DNA of 64,000 nt from Acinetobacter amyesii (GCF_002018365.1 NZ_MVKX01000001.1:609178-673177), one strand, 5' to 3'; shown: positions 22,460 to 31,725, counted from the stretch's first letter. Translations and numbers: made by a program. The notes: generated by a model not told the origin, from the letters alone.

Positions 22460-25415
22460 TATTTTCGCCCTCATTTAGTTCTTGTTGTGCAATCAAATCA
22501 TTTAAAGCATTAAATGGGTCTAAATCTCTTCCCGAACACTCTCTTAAGAAGCCTTCTAAATCAAAATCTGGTGTTTCTACATCAATTCCAATACTTTTTA
22601 AATCATCTAAAATATTTTCTTCTGTTACAACTAATTCTGTTGCAGGCCGTAATGGTTCTATATGATCCGTATCACCAAAGAAAACTTCATATTTCATATT
22701 GGGTGCATTTTCAATCCGTTTAAATCCATTTTTATCCAGAGTTCCTTTGAGTGTTGACCCATCTTCAAAATTGATTGTAAAAGGTGCATTAGAAACTGGT
22801 TCTAAATTTTCAGTATGCAATGCCAGCTCAATCCATGCAGGCTTAATATTCAAAATTGGTAACGGTGGAATTACTGGACTGACTTGAACACCACCTACAA
22901 ACTTATGCTGTCCCGCCTTTACCTCAAACTTTGCCGCAGTTGTTGGAAATATCCCTGCACTGGTAATTTTAAGTTGTGATCCACCAGCGGTAAGAATAAT
23001 TTCCTTTGGACTTTTTATATCAACAGTTTCTTCCGTGGAAATAATTTGAATACCTTTTCGGGCAATCAAATCAGCCCCATCTCCTTGGGCTTGGATTTCA
23101 ACTTTGCCTTTGCCTGCATACGCGCGTAAACCTTCTTGTGCCGCAAATAGACTGATCTTACTTTGTGCATGGGCAATTAAGGATTTTTGACTGCTGAGGT
23201 TGATACTATCGCCTGCACTTTGGCTGATTTGTCCATCTGCTGAAAGATGAATATCTTCCTGACTACTCACAGCAATTGAGTTCGGTGCAGATAAAATCAT
23301 TAAGGCTTGTTTAAAAGCGTCGGCTTTTTCTTTACTCCCTTTTTCGATTTGGCCAAGGAAGTTTTTCAGGTTATCTAAGACTTCAAGTGGGTCAGTTTGT
23401 TGATTTTTCGCCACTTCACTTAAGGCTTTACTGCTGTTTAAATTGGCTTCGATTTGTTCTTTCGCCGCTTGTGCGTCGAGGTGCATTGCCGCTGCTTGTT
23501 GTTGTGGGTGTGTGCTGACAAGTAGCCCTTGTCCTGCTCGTACTGCGCCCCATTGGTCTGTTCTCAGTTCAAAGCCTTCGCCTCGACCCTCACTTTCTGC
23601 GGTTTCTTTGGGATGACTGAGGTTCCCTAGGTTGAGCTGGGTGGCACCATGGGTACTTTGTAATTGTGTTGAGATTTGTCCAGTCGTGTCATCAAAGCGC
23701 AGTTGTCCAAAGCCTTCACCTTGGACTTCCTTACTTTTTATTCCAGCCAATTTTTTGGTGTCTGGCAGTTTGCCTTTACCATCAAATTGGGTTGGGCTGC
23801 GCTGTGCTTCATGTATACGCCCCACCACAAATGGTCGGTCGATATTACCGTCAAAGAAATCGATGACTACGATTTCATTAATACGTGGTAAGAATCGTGC
23901 GCCATAGCCTTCACCTGCCCATGGAGTCAGTACATCAACCCATGCAGAGTCCGTATCATTGTCATTGCTGCCTGCACCGCCATCATGGCTGTGGTCATCA
24001 CCACGGGTAAATAAGAAGCGGACTTTGATTCGCCCCCATTCATCGACATGAATTTCTTCACCACTTGGCCCAACGACTTTGGCGCGTTGCGGATGGGTGC
24101 TTGGACGGTGTTCGAGTGGGTTATATTCAGGAACAGTCGTAATATTGCGGCGTTGTAATGTGAGCTGATTAGCCTGACGCTCGGCCTGTTCATGGATCGG
24201 TTTAATGTTCCACTGACTTTGTTCAATCAGTTGATTAACTTGTTCGGTGAGGTCTTTAGGTAAGTTATTTTGGTTATAGAATTTCTTTTCTGTGATTAAA
24301 AATTGTTTGTCTGCACCACTGTGTTGATCGATTTCTGGGTGTTCGTTCAGTTCAAACCAATAGCCCACTTGGGTATCACGCACGGTCGATTGTGCATTGA
24401 ATTTTTTCGATTGCAGCTCGTGATAGCGCGTTAGGTTTTGATTCAGTTTTTCAATCTGACTGTTGGATGAAGCCGTAGCTTGGTCTTCACCTTTTAAGTC
24501 TTGCATCCATGCAGGGCTGATATGCCATGCTTGTTCCAAACTTAAGCTGGCATTGTCTTGGCTTTGGCTATGCTGATGTTTGCTTTGAACTGAACCTGCG
24601 CCTTCTTCTTGGCTGAGTCCATCGGCTTGCCAGCGCTGCACATGGACCGCAGTCGGTTGAATGCTACGTTCACCAATCAAGCTAGTGATGCTGTCTTGTT
24701 TTTCTGTGGCGCTAGAGCGATGAAAGCGGATACTACGACGGCTGAGTGCTTGATATTGGCTATTGTCATCAATCAGGCGGAGTTTTTGTTTTTCAATTGG
24801 CGCTGAAGAATGCGGCACTTTCAGCTGTGCTTCATCGATGAGCCAATTGATGCCTTCACTGCGCCAAAGTCGGGTTAAAAAGTCATAATCGCTTTCATTC
24901 GACTGCATGATGAAAGGTCGGACATCATAGTTTTGGCTTAAACCGCTTAGATCTAGCGTTAGACTGGCAGCAAAGAGCGGACTTTTGCTTTGCCATTCTT
25001 TAAAGAGAGTTTCACTGACATCGCGAACAGATTTATTCATAAACACACGGCTGTTGCGGCGTTTATGCCATAGCGACGTTACGTCTTCTAAAGTGAGTTT
25101 ATATAGGGTGAGTGAACCGTCACTCTGGCCTTGGGTCGCCTCTGTAATAATACCCGTGGTACGGAAGAGTTCGCCCTGATCGGTCACTTGATCAACGGCA
25201 ACTTGTGCGCCAATAAATTGTTTTAGTGGAATAAGGGCATTGGTAGATAGGCAAATCAAAGTCGCTTGCACGCCTTGGTTTAAGACATGCTCCCCATCAA
25301 TACGTTGAATAAAAAGCTCGTCATTCAACGCAGGGTTGGAAAATTGCACATGAATGGCACGTTTTTGGGCGGATAGACCCAATTGTTCTAATACAGCAAA
25401 TATTTTGCCTAACAT
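22452..25415 (-). CDS. vgrG: Type VI secretion spike protein VgrG (TssI)
   Basis: 987 residues. N-terminal gp27-like base (QFSNPALNDELFIQRIDGE, QSNESDYDFLTRLWRSEGIN); gp5-like OB domain from about 450 (VDEWGRIKVRFLF, ARFLPRINEIVVIDFFDG, RPFVVGRIH); then the DUF2345 beta-helix region from about 620 (RTDQWGAVRAGQGLLVSTH). Residues after about 845 form an extension beginning VSPVIPPLPILNIKPAW with a small beta domain (INFEDGSTLKGTLDKNGF) that could hold the effector. Trimeric tip of the T6SS tube; exported with its cargo. No structural tss genes are in the window, so this is an orphan vgrG island. The effector gene overlaps its 3' end. Confidence 0.93.
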   Translation of the reverse strand: MLGKIFAVLEQLGLSAQKRAIHVQFSNPALNDELFIQRIDGEHVLNQGVQATLICLSTNALIPLKQFIGAQVAVDQVTDQGELFRTTGIITEATQGQSDGSLTLYKLTLEDVTSLWHKRRNSRVFMNKSVRDVSETLFKEWQSKSPLFAASLTLDLSGLSQNYDVRPFIMQSNESDYDFLTRLWRSEGINWLIDEAQLKVPHSSAPIEKQKLRLIDDNSQYQALSRRSIRFHRSSATEKQDSITSLIGERSIQPTAVHVQRWQADGLSQEEGAGSVQSKHQHSQSQDNASLSLEQAWHISPAWMQDLKGEDQATASSNSQIEKLNQNLTRYHELQSKKFNAQSTVRDTQVGYWFELNEHPEIDQHSGADKQFLITEKKFYNQNNLPKDLTEQVNQLIEQSQWNIKPIHEQAERQANQLTLQRRNITTVPEYNPLEHRPSTHPQRAKVVGPSGEEIHVDEWGRIKVRFLFTRGDDHSHDGGAGSNDNDTDSAWVDVLTPWAGEGYGARFLPRINEIVVIDFFDGNIDRPFVVGRIHEAQRSPTQFDGKGKLPDTKKLAGIKSKEVQGEGFGQLRFDDTTGQISTQLQSTHGATQLNLGNLSHPKETAESEGRGEGFELRTDQWGAVRAGQGLLVSTHPQQQAAAMHLDAQAAKEQIEANLNSSKALSEVAKNQQTDPLEVLDNLKNFLGQIEKGSKEKADAFKQALMILSAPNSIAVSSQEDIHLSADGQISQSAGDSINLSSQKSLIAHAQSKISLFAAQEGLRAYAGKGKVEIQAQGDGADLIARKGIQIISTEETVDIKSPKEIILTAGGSQLKITSAGIFPTTAAKFEVKAGQHKFVGGVQVSPVIPPLPILNIKPAWIELALHTENLEPVSNAPFTINFEDGSTLKGTLDKNGFKRIENAPNMKYEVFFGDTDHIEPLRPATELVVTEENILDDLKSIGIDVETPDFDLEGFLRECSGRDLDPFNALNDLIAQQELNEGENNG

Positions 25416-25785
25416 AATAAAAATTCTAAATTGTAATCATGGAAATAATTTTGCTGCTAGTTTAGTCAAATTCATCAATAAACTTAATGCTTAAAACCAT
25501 AGAAGATGTTTCGTTATGTAAAATCCACGATTCAAAAATTCACTTAAAAATAAAAAGCTGAGAACCCACTCACTAAATACTTCTTGCATATAAAATACTC
25601 ACCAAATGGTCTTAGACTATGCACTTGCATCCAACAAGAAACGTCATGCACACAAGTGTAAAAATAGTTTTATCGTCTAATTAGCATCGAGCTTAATGAT
25701 CAAATTTTTAATATTATCTTTAAAAATAGTGGATTAATTTAAACTTAAGCTAGATTAAAAAACACACAAACCTTTCTTTCCTGTC
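25416..25785. other. AT-rich spacer upstream of vgrG
   Basis: About 370 bases with no open frame worth calling. The vgrG promoter should lie here on the minus strand; I could not pick a convincing one. Confidence 0.4.
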
Positions 25786-25836
25786 TTGTAATTCACCTAA
25801 GATTCCCTATAATTCAAAAAAAACAGACAAGTCTGT
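25786..25836 (+). promoter_or_regulatory. Promoter with TetR-type operator
   Basis: A -35 TTGTAA (25786-25791), 16-base spacer and consensus -10 TATAAT (25808-25813) are followed at the expected start site by ACAGAC-AA-GTCTGT (25823-25836), a dyad of the kind bound by TetR-family repressors. The nearest such gene is the convergent TetR at 26106-26669. The pairing of regulator and site is inference. Confidence 0.6.
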
Positions 25837-26008
25837 CTATTTTGCTGCAAAAACCGAATGAATTTAGCATTCAGAGGGTAAAAATATAAATGAGAGAAAA
25901 CGTATAAAACGTTCGAAAATCAAATCATTGACTTAAGCTAACAAAGTGAATGATTTGAACGCACACTTGTCAGCAAAGCGCGATTACCCCAAATAATCGC
26001 GCTTTTTA
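25820..26008 (+). ncRNA. Candidate small RNA, about 190 nt
   Basis: A promoter upstream and a strong terminator at its end bracket a segment with no sizable open frame. Inside are AACGT-ATAAA-ACGTT and a 9-bp hairpin CAAATCATT/AATGATTTG (25921-25957). The longest candidates for translation are very short (for example an ATG at 25889 after AGAGGG giving five codons). The segment may be a structured small RNA or a leader with a micropeptide. Expression is unproven. Confidence 0.5.
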
Positions 26009-26009
26009 T
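25975..26009 (+). terminator. Strong terminator
   Basis: AAAGCGCGATTA, a 7-base loop, TAATCGCGCTTT and TTATT. Twelve-bp perfect stem. No plus-strand protein gene precedes it. Confidence 0.87.
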
Positions 26010-26105
26010 TTTCTTAGAATCTTAAAGCATGTGAAAAAAAATGATTGTTATTCAATACAAATAAGTCGTCGCTAGATTTAAAACCTAGATACCTACAAAC
26101 AAATT

Positions 26106-26669
26106 TTAAGCGGTCAATTCCAAACGAATTAAGGTTTCAACTCGCTTCCAATAATCTGCTAATTGCACTTGGTTGGGGTCAATTTGGGCTTGGATGGTCA
26201 TGCCATCCAAAATACTACTCAGAAATGCAGCTAGTTGTTCAGTTTGCTGAATGCCCAGATTTTGTAAGGCAGTACTTAATTTTGACTTGAGCCACTCTTT
26301 ATAGTCAATCGCAGGTTGCAATGAAGACGGATAAACTTTAGATATTTCTTCTACTGCTTTTTGAAACATACAACCATTAAAATCTGCAGTATGAAACCAA
26401 GCATCGTACCAAGCAAAAATGGTTTTAATATGCGAAAGATGGTCTTCTGGATCACATTCTGCAATAGCAGCTTCAAGTGATTCCTGTAAATTAAGATTTC
26501 GAATCACGAGACATTCTTCAATTAATTTGGCTTTAGAGGGGAAATATTTATAAAACGTCATTTTAGCAACGCCCGATTCCCCAATAATTCGATCTATACC
26601 AATCGAGTTATAGCTATAAGAATTGAAGAGTTGGAGCGCAACGTTAATGATGTCTTGCTTTTTCGACAT
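26106..26669 (-). CDS. TetR/AcrR-family transcriptional regulator
   Basis: 187 residues. N-terminal helix-turn-helix: INVALQLFNSYSYNSIGIDR, GESGVAKMTFYKYFPSKAKL. The C-terminal ligand domain has FNGCMFQKAVEEIS, common in the group that regulates electrophile-response or efflux genes. No obvious partner operon is adjacent on the same strand; the TetR-like dyad at 25823-25836 is a candidate target. The inducer is unknown. Confidence 0.88.
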   Translation of the reverse strand: MSKKQDIINVALQLFNSYSYNSIGIDRIIGESGVAKMTFYKYFPSKAKLIEECLVIRNLNLQESLEAAIAECDPEDHLSHIKTIFAWYDAWFHTADFNGCMFQKAVEEISKVYPSSLQPAIDYKEWLKSKLSTALQNLGIQQTEQLAAFLSSILDGMTIQAQIDPNQVQLADYWKRVETLIRLELTA

Positions 26670-26838
26670 TTAATTTACCTGATGCACCAATGGGGCCTAA
26701 ACATAAAGCTTTTAAGGTAGAAAACCTAATTTTTAAACATGATTTTCGCGCGCTATTGTAAAGCATAACTTAACTGGAGTCTGTAGATAAAACCTCACCC
26801 CCCATTAAATACAGTCTGATTTCAGAAGATTTATCGAT

Positions 26839-26880
26839 ATAGCAGTCAGGAAAATTTCGTATAAAACTGACTGCTATTTT
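26839..26880 (+). terminator. Hairpin with T-run in the TetR/CDF gap
   Basis: ATAGCAGTCAG and CTGACTGCTAT, 11-bp perfect arms around 17 bases, followed by TTTTA on the plus strand. No plus-strand gene precedes it, so its role is unclear. The rest of the 300-bp spacer (26670-26969) shows no gene. Confidence 0.4.
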
Positions 26881-26969
26881 AATTTCAACTAGCGATTTAA
26901 CGACTATTCATCTGCGTTAAAAACATGGATAAAATGAAAGCTATTAACGGTGGATTTAAGAGTAAGTAT

Positions 26970-27605
26970 TTAAGAGCAAGGAGTACTCAGAATATTTTTT
27001 TGCTTACGCTCTTGCAGTGCTTTTCGAATCACCTGATAACCGCCCGTTAAACCTAAGATCGCCATGATTGCGGCCACGATCAAATCTGGCCATAGACTGC
27101 CTGTACCAAATACTCCGACTGCAGCCAAGATCACTGCGACATTACCAATGGCATCATTACGGCTACATAGCCAAACGGATTGCATATTGGAGTCACCTTC
27201 TCGGAAGGCATATAAAACATATGCACAAATGACATTAGCGACTAAGGCCAAAATACCAATCACCCCCATGGTGATCGGTTCAGGTGCGATCCCATTGGCA
27301 TAGGCATAGAGCACTTTGGCAATCACCAAGATCCCAAACGCTGCCATGACAAAACCTTTAACTAAGGCAACTGTTGCACGCCAATATAAACTGGCGCCTA
27401 GCACGGCTAATGAAACTCCATAATTAACAGCATCACCAAAGAAATCTAACGAGTCCGCCCAAAGCGCAGAAGAATGTGCATAAGCCCCACCAATCAGCTC
27501 CACCAAAAACATTATGGCGTTAATGATTAAGGCAATCCAAAGCGCAATACGAAATTTACTGTTGGGTTTGCTTGGTGCTGGCTCATGACTACATGTACAT
27601 GCCAT
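26970..27605 (-). CDS. Cation diffusion facilitator-like transporter
   Basis: 211 residues, about six membrane segments, resembling the membrane part of CDF (CzcD/ZitB-type) metal exporters. The TM2 site is WADSLDFFGDAVNYG, that is DxxxD (Asp54, Asp58). The TM5 position reads LCSRNDAIGNVAVIL, so DxxxN (Asp150, Asn154) replaces the usual HxxxD. The N-terminus MACTCSHEP could bind metal. The cytoplasmic C-terminal domain of classic CDFs is missing. Divergent from a CadR-like regulator whose predicted operator lies in its promoter, so export of Cd, Zn, Co or a similar divalent ion is likely. Confidence 0.8.
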   Translation of the reverse strand: MACTCSHEPAPSKPNSKFRIALWIALIINAIMFLVELIGGAYAHSSALWADSLDFFGDAVNYGVSLAVLGASLYWRATVALVKGFVMAAFGILVIAKVLYAYANGIAPEPITMGVIGILALVANVICAYVLYAFREGDSNMQSVWLCSRNDAIGNVAVILAAVGVFGTGSLWPDLIVAAIMAILGLTGGYQVIRKALQERKQKNILSTPCS

Positions 27606-27648
27606 AAATGTGCTCCAATTTAAAAATCAATGGATTTGTATTATTCTT

Positions 27649-27679
27649 ATTCAAAACTATGGACTCACTCCAAGGTCAA
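27649..27679 (-). promoter_or_regulatory. MerR-type promoter of the CDF gene
   Basis: On the minus strand: -35 TTGACC (27674-27679), a 19-base spacer and -10 TTGAAT (27649-27654). The spacer contains the imperfect dyad TTGGA-GTGAG-TCCAT. An overlong spacer holding a dyad is the hallmark of MerR-activated promoters. Confidence 0.7.
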
Positions 27680-27681
27680 GC

Positions 27682-28098
27682 ATGAACATACAAAAACATT
27701 ATTTGATTAAAGAATTGTCCACCAAATCTGGGGTAAGCGTTGACAGTATTCGCTTTTATGAAAAGAAAAAACTGCTGAAACCTAGCTTCCGCGCAGACAA
27801 CAATTATCGCTATTATGATGAAGAAATGTACAAACGTTTGGTTTTTATTAAGCGCTGTCGAAACCTCGATATTTCTCTCACCGAGATTCAAACCCTGCTT
27901 GAACTTGAGCAATCACCTACACAAAGCTGTCATGCCGTGAATGAATTAATTGATAATCATATTCGTCAAGTTTCTGAAAAAATTAAAGAATTAGAAAATT
28001 TTAAAATACAGTTAAGTACGCTCCGTGCCAGTTGTAATGAAACCAGCCAAATCAATGATTGCCAAATTTTAAAACATTTGGAAAACGGAATATCTTGA
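27682..28098 (+). CDS. MerR-family metal-responsive regulator, CadR/PbrR-like
   Basis: 138 residues. Winged helix: LIKELSTKSGVSVDSIRFYE and RADNNYRYYDEEMYKRLVFI; dimerisation helix IRQVSEKIKELENFK. Cysteines at 83, 118 and 127 (SPTQSCHAV, RASCNETSQINDCQIL) match the three-Cys pattern of CadR/PbrR Cd(II)/Pb(II) sensors. It should twist the divergent CDF promoter into an active form when metal binds. ATG 27682 is the family-consistent start; the frame is open to 27610, which crosses the promoter. Confidence 0.85.
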   Translation: MNIQKHYLIKELSTKSGVSVDSIRFYEKKKLLKPSFRADNNYRYYDEEMYKRLVFIKRCRNLDISLTEIQTLLELEQSPTQSCHAVNELIDNHIRQVSEKIKELENFKIQLSTLRASCNETSQINDCQILKHLENGIS

Positions 28099-28178
28099 AA
28101 ACCCAACTAAAATACTTGGTTGAATCCTTTTTTTAGATCACTACAATAAAGCCATAAATTTTTTATGCCTTTATTGAC

Positions 28179-29573
28179 ATGACGATTCAACACGTAACCG
28201 AACTCCTCTCACCTGCTGGCTCATTAAAAAATATGCGCTACGCTTTTGCTTATGGCGCAGATGCCGTGTATGCAGGTCAGCCGCGATATAGCTTACGTGT
28301 GCGCAATAATGCTTTCGACCATGACAATTTAAAAATTGGCATTGAAGAAGCCCATGCTTTAGGTAAAAAGTTTTATGTGGTGGTAAACATCCAACCGCAT
28401 AACTCAAAACTGAAAAATTTCATCCGTGACCTTGAACCTGTGGTTGCCATGAATCCTGATGCGCTAATCATGTCTGACCCTGGTCTAATCATGATGGTGC
28501 GTGAACATTTTCCAGAAGTGTCCATTCATTTGTCTGTACAAGCCAATGCGGTGAACTGGGCAACGGTTAAATTTTGGAAAAATATGGGACTGACACGTGT
28601 CATTTTGTCACGTGAATTATCAATCGAAGAAATTGAAGAAATTAAACACAATGTACCTGATATGGAAATTGAAGTTTTCGTACACGGTGCATTATGTATG
28701 GCTTACTCCGGTCGTTGCTTACTTTCTGGCTATATGAATAAACGTGATGCAAACCAAGGTGCATGTACCAATGCATGCCGTTGGGATTATAAAATTCACG
28801 ATGCAGTTGAAGATGAAACTGGTGATGTTATTCCAGTCACACAAATTGAAGAATCATCATGCTGCAATAATAAAAATGCCGATGAGCAACACGCCCTAGA
28901 ACAACACCAATTCGGCGAGCCGGTTTTATTACAACGCAATGAAGAAGACATGTTTGCTGCCGAAGAAGATGAACATGGCACTTATTTCATGAACTCGAAA
29001 GACTTGCGTGCTGTACAGCATGTTGACCGTTTAACCAAAATGGGCATTCATTCTTTAAAAATTGAAGGCCGTACCAAGTCTTACTTCTACTGTGCGCGTA
29101 CCGCTCAAATTTATCGTAAAGCCATCGATGATGCCCTTGCTGGCAAACCATTTGACCCAGCTCTCATGTCACAACTTGAAGGTCTTGCGAACCGTGGTTA
29201 TACCGAAGGTTTTCTACGCCGCCACGTTCATAGTGAATATCAAAACTACGAAACCGGCTCATCACGTTTTGATCATCAACAGTTTGTAGGTGAGGTTTTA
29301 GAGCGCGATGGTGACTCTCTTAAAATCGAAGTGAAAAACCGTTTTGTTGTGGGTGATTCTTTAGAACTGATGACCACTTCAGGCAACATCACCTTCGTTT
29401 TAACTGAAATGAAAGATAAAAAAGGTAATCTAATTGACGATGCCAAAGGTTCAGGTCATATCGTGGATATTCCTGTACCTGCCGATGTAGATATGCGATA
29501 CGCCTTACTGATTCGTAATTTACCCAATTCGACCGTAGATATTTCGGCTTCATCTTTAGCGTATCAGGCTTGA
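28179..29573 (+). CDS. trhP: U32-family tRNA hydroxylation protein TrhP (YegQ)
   Basis: 464-residue U32 'peptidase'-family protein. YegQ/TrhP makes 5-hydroxyuridine at wobble U34 of tRNA (precursor of cmo5U) using prephenate and an Fe-S cluster. The signature is EVFVHGALCMAYSGRCLLSG with the cysteines of CTNACRWDY, after TELLSPAGSLKNMRYAFAYG at the N-terminus. The acidic insert QIEESSCCNNKNADEQ is unusual-looking but in frame. Ten bases separate it from the ferredoxin gene, which suggests that the ferredoxin serves it. Confidence 0.9.
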   Translation: MTIQHVTELLSPAGSLKNMRYAFAYGADAVYAGQPRYSLRVRNNAFDHDNLKIGIEEAHALGKKFYVVVNIQPHNSKLKNFIRDLEPVVAMNPDALIMSDPGLIMMVREHFPEVSIHLSVQANAVNWATVKFWKNMGLTRVILSRELSIEEIEEIKHNVPDMEIEVFVHGALCMAYSGRCLLSGYMNKRDANQGACTNACRWDYKIHDAVEDETGDVIPVTQIEESSCCNNKNADEQHALEQHQFGEPVLLQRNEEDMFAAEEDEHGTYFMNSKDLRAVQHVDRLTKMGIHSLKIEGRTKSYFYCARTAQIYRKAIDDALAGKPFDPALMSQLEGLANRGYTEGFLRRHVHSEYQNYETGSSRFDHQQFVGEVLERDGDSLKIEVKNRFVVGDSLELMTTSGNITFVLTEMKDKKGNLIDDAKGSGHIVDIPVPADVDMRYALLIRNLPNSTVDISASSLAYQA

Positions 29574-29582
29574 GTTCGCTTT

Positions 29583-29837
29583 ATGGCTTTGTTGATTACA
29601 GATAAATGCATCAATTGTGACATGTGTCTACCTGAATGTCCCAATGATGCCATTTATGAAGGCTCAAAGATTTATGAAATCGATGTCTCACGTTGTACTG
29701 AATGTGTCGGTTTCTATGAGCACCAAACTTGTGTTTCAGTTTGTCCGATTGAGTGCATTATTCCGCATCCGGAGCATATAGAGAGCCCAACTGATTTATT
29801 GGAGAAGTTTAAAGGTTTGAATTTATTTAAATCTTAA
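29583..29837 (+). CDS. yfhL: YfhL-like 2[4Fe-4S] ferredoxin
   Basis: 84-residue electron carrier. First cluster motif CINCDMCLPECPNDAI; second CTECVGFYEHQTCVSVCPIE, with the spaced Cys arrangement of Alvin/YfhL-type ferredoxins. C-terminal helical tail PTDLLEKFKGLNLF. Probably translated with trhP from one message and possibly the electron source for its cluster (inference). Confidence 0.92.
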   Translation: MALLITDKCINCDMCLPECPNDAIYEGSKIYEIDVSRCTECVGFYEHQTCVSVCPIECIIPHPEHIESPTDLLEKFKGLNLFKS

Positions 29838-29946
29838 ATGCATGGTGAGATTGGCGTAAGACTTGCTTAATCCACTTTATATAGAGAAACAACCTTGGGG
29901 AAAGTATAAAAATAAGGTTGTAAAACAAAAATAGCTGGGCAACGAA

Positions 29947-30121
29947 TAGGGTTCAAAATGTGTGGGGACATTTTTGAATCCTAATTTTGCAGACAAAAAA
30001 AAGGAACTCCGGTGTTAGCGTCCAAAGTTCCTGTAAAACGAGAATATTAAGAAAAATAATATTCAAATGACAACATTCAGCGCGGCCAGTGTGTTTCTCG
30101 AAACCCACTGGCCTTTCTTTT
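29947..30121 (+). other. Three successive hairpins downstream of the ferredoxin gene
   Basis: Hairpin 1 (29947-29973): TAGGGTTCAAAATGT against ACATTTTTGAATCCTA, one mismatch and one bulge. Hairpin 2 (30002-30032): AGGAACT/AGTTCCT. Hairpin 3 (30084-30113): GGCCAGTG/CACTGGCC extended inward by GTTTC/GAAAC, followed by TTTCTTTT, which is a good plus-strand terminator overlapping the ahpF end. The region may only terminate the trhP operon, or it may be a small RNA; I find no clear promoter. Confidence 0.5.
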
Positions 30122-31685
30122 ATTGACCAGAACGGATGATGTAATCAAAAGCAGACAATGATGCTTTCGCGCCTTCACCTGTCGCAATGATGATTTGTTT
30201 GTACGGTACTGTTGTACAGTCACCGGCAGCAAATACACCTTTTACATTGGTTTCGTTACGGTCGTTAATTACGATCTCACCACGGTTTGAAAGTTCAACC
30301 GCTGTTTCTTTTAAGAAATCAGTATTTGGTAACAAACCAATTTGTACAAAGATACCTGCCAATTCAATTGTTTTGATTTCATCTGTTGCACGGTCTTTGT
30401 AGTTCAATGCAGTCACTTGAGAACCATCACCCACCACTTCTGTAGACAATGCATTCATGATCACAGTGGTATTCGGTAAGCTGTTTAACTTGTCTTGAAG
30501 GACTTGGTCAGCACGAAGCTTAGTATCAAACTCAACAAGTGTTACATGTTCCACAATACCAGCAAGGTCAATCGCTGCTTCTACACCTGAGTTACCGCCA
30601 CCGATCACTGCAACACGTTTACCTTTAAACAATGGACCGTCACAGTGTGGGCAGTATGCAACACCACGTGTACGGTATTCTTGTTCGCCCGGAACGTTCA
30701 TTTCTCTCCAACGTGCACCTGTTGAAAGAATTACTGTTTTAGATTCAAGTTTTGCACCATTCTCTAAAGTTACTTCAACTAGACCATTGGCTGTTTGATC
30801 TGCACCTTTGATGTCAGATACCCGTTGCAAGTTCATGATGTCCACACCGTACTCACGTACATGTGCTTCCATTTCAGCAGCAAACTTAGGACCTTGTGTC
30901 TTTTGAATCGACGTGAAGTTTTCAATGTCCATGGTATCCATGACCTGACCGCCCATGCGTTCAGCCACGATACCGGTTTTAATGCCTTTACGTGCAGCAT
31001 AGATTGCAGAGGTATTACCCGCAGGGCCACCACCAATCACAAGGACATCAAATGCTTCTTTAGCATTTAGCTTTTCAGCATCTTTTGCGGCAGAGTTGGT
31101 GTCTAATTTGGCAATGATTTCTTCCAAGGTCATACGACCTTGACCAATGTGATTGCCGTCTTGGAATACCATCGGTACAGCCATGATTTTGCGTTCTTCC
31201 ACTTCGTCTTGGAAGAATGCACCATCAATCATGGTTGCAGTTGTACCTGGGTTATAGATCGCAATTAGGTTCAAGGCTTGAACCACGTCAGGACAGTTAT
31301 GGCAGCTTAAAGATACAAACACATCAAAGTCAGTTTTAAGACCTAGACCTTTAATGGTATTCAGTACTTCGTCAGAGACTTTCGGTGCATAACCAGAGGT
31401 TTGTAACAATGCCAAGATCAAAGACGTGAACTCGTGGCCCATCGGCAGACCTGCAAAGAATACACGTGGTGTTTCACCTGCTTTTGCAATACCAAAGCTT
31501 GGCGCACGGCTGTTGTTACCGTCAAAACGTGCAGTCACTAAATCAGATAAAGCAGCAACTTCAGTTACCAATTCTTTAATTTTGTCTGATTTGTCTGTGC
31601 CGTTTAAAGTCGCGACGATTTCAATCGGGCCTTCAAGGCGTTCAAGTAAGGTTTTTAATTGAGCAGAAGTATTTTGATCTAACAT
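30120..31685 (-). CDS. ahpF: Alkyl hydroperoxide reductase subunit F
   Basis: 521-residue flavoprotein that passes electrons from NADH to AhpC. N-terminal tandem thioredoxin folds with redox Cxx[16 protein letters not shown] site [20 protein letters not shown]; the second redox pair is [18 protein letters not shown] site [20 protein letters not shown]-terminal [15 protein letters not shown]. ahpC is not adjacent. ATG 31685 is chosen for GGAG 9 bases upstream; the frame extends to 31742. Confidence 0.95.
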   Translation of the reverse strand: MLDQNTSAQLKTLLERLEGPIEIVATLNGTDKSDKIKELVTEVAALSDLVTARFDGNNSRAPSFGIAKAGETPRVFFAGLPMGHEFTSLILALLQTSGYAPKVSDEVLNTIKGLGLKTDFDVFVSLSCHNCPDVVQALNLIAIYNPGTTATMIDGAFFQDEVEERKIMAVPMVFQDGNHIGQGRMTLEEIIAKLDTNSAAKDAEKLNAKEAFDVLVIGGGPAGNTSAIYAARKGIKTGIVAERMGGQVMDTMDIENFTSIQKTQGPKFAAEMEAHVREYGVDIMNLQRVSDIKGADQTANGLVEVTLENGAKLESKTVILSTGARWREMNVPGEQEYRTRGVAYCPHCDGPLFKGKRVAVIGGGNSGVEAAIDLAGIVEHVTLVEFDTKLRADQVLQDKLNSLPNTTVIMNALSTEVVGDGSQVTALNYKDRATDEIKTIELAGIFVQIGLLPNTDFLKETAVELSNRGEIVINDRNETNVKGVFAAGDCTTVPYKQIIIATGEGAKASLSAFDYIIRSGQ

Positions 31686-31725
31686 TGCTAACGTCTCCAG
31701 AGGAGTAAATTTATTTGATGAGAGA

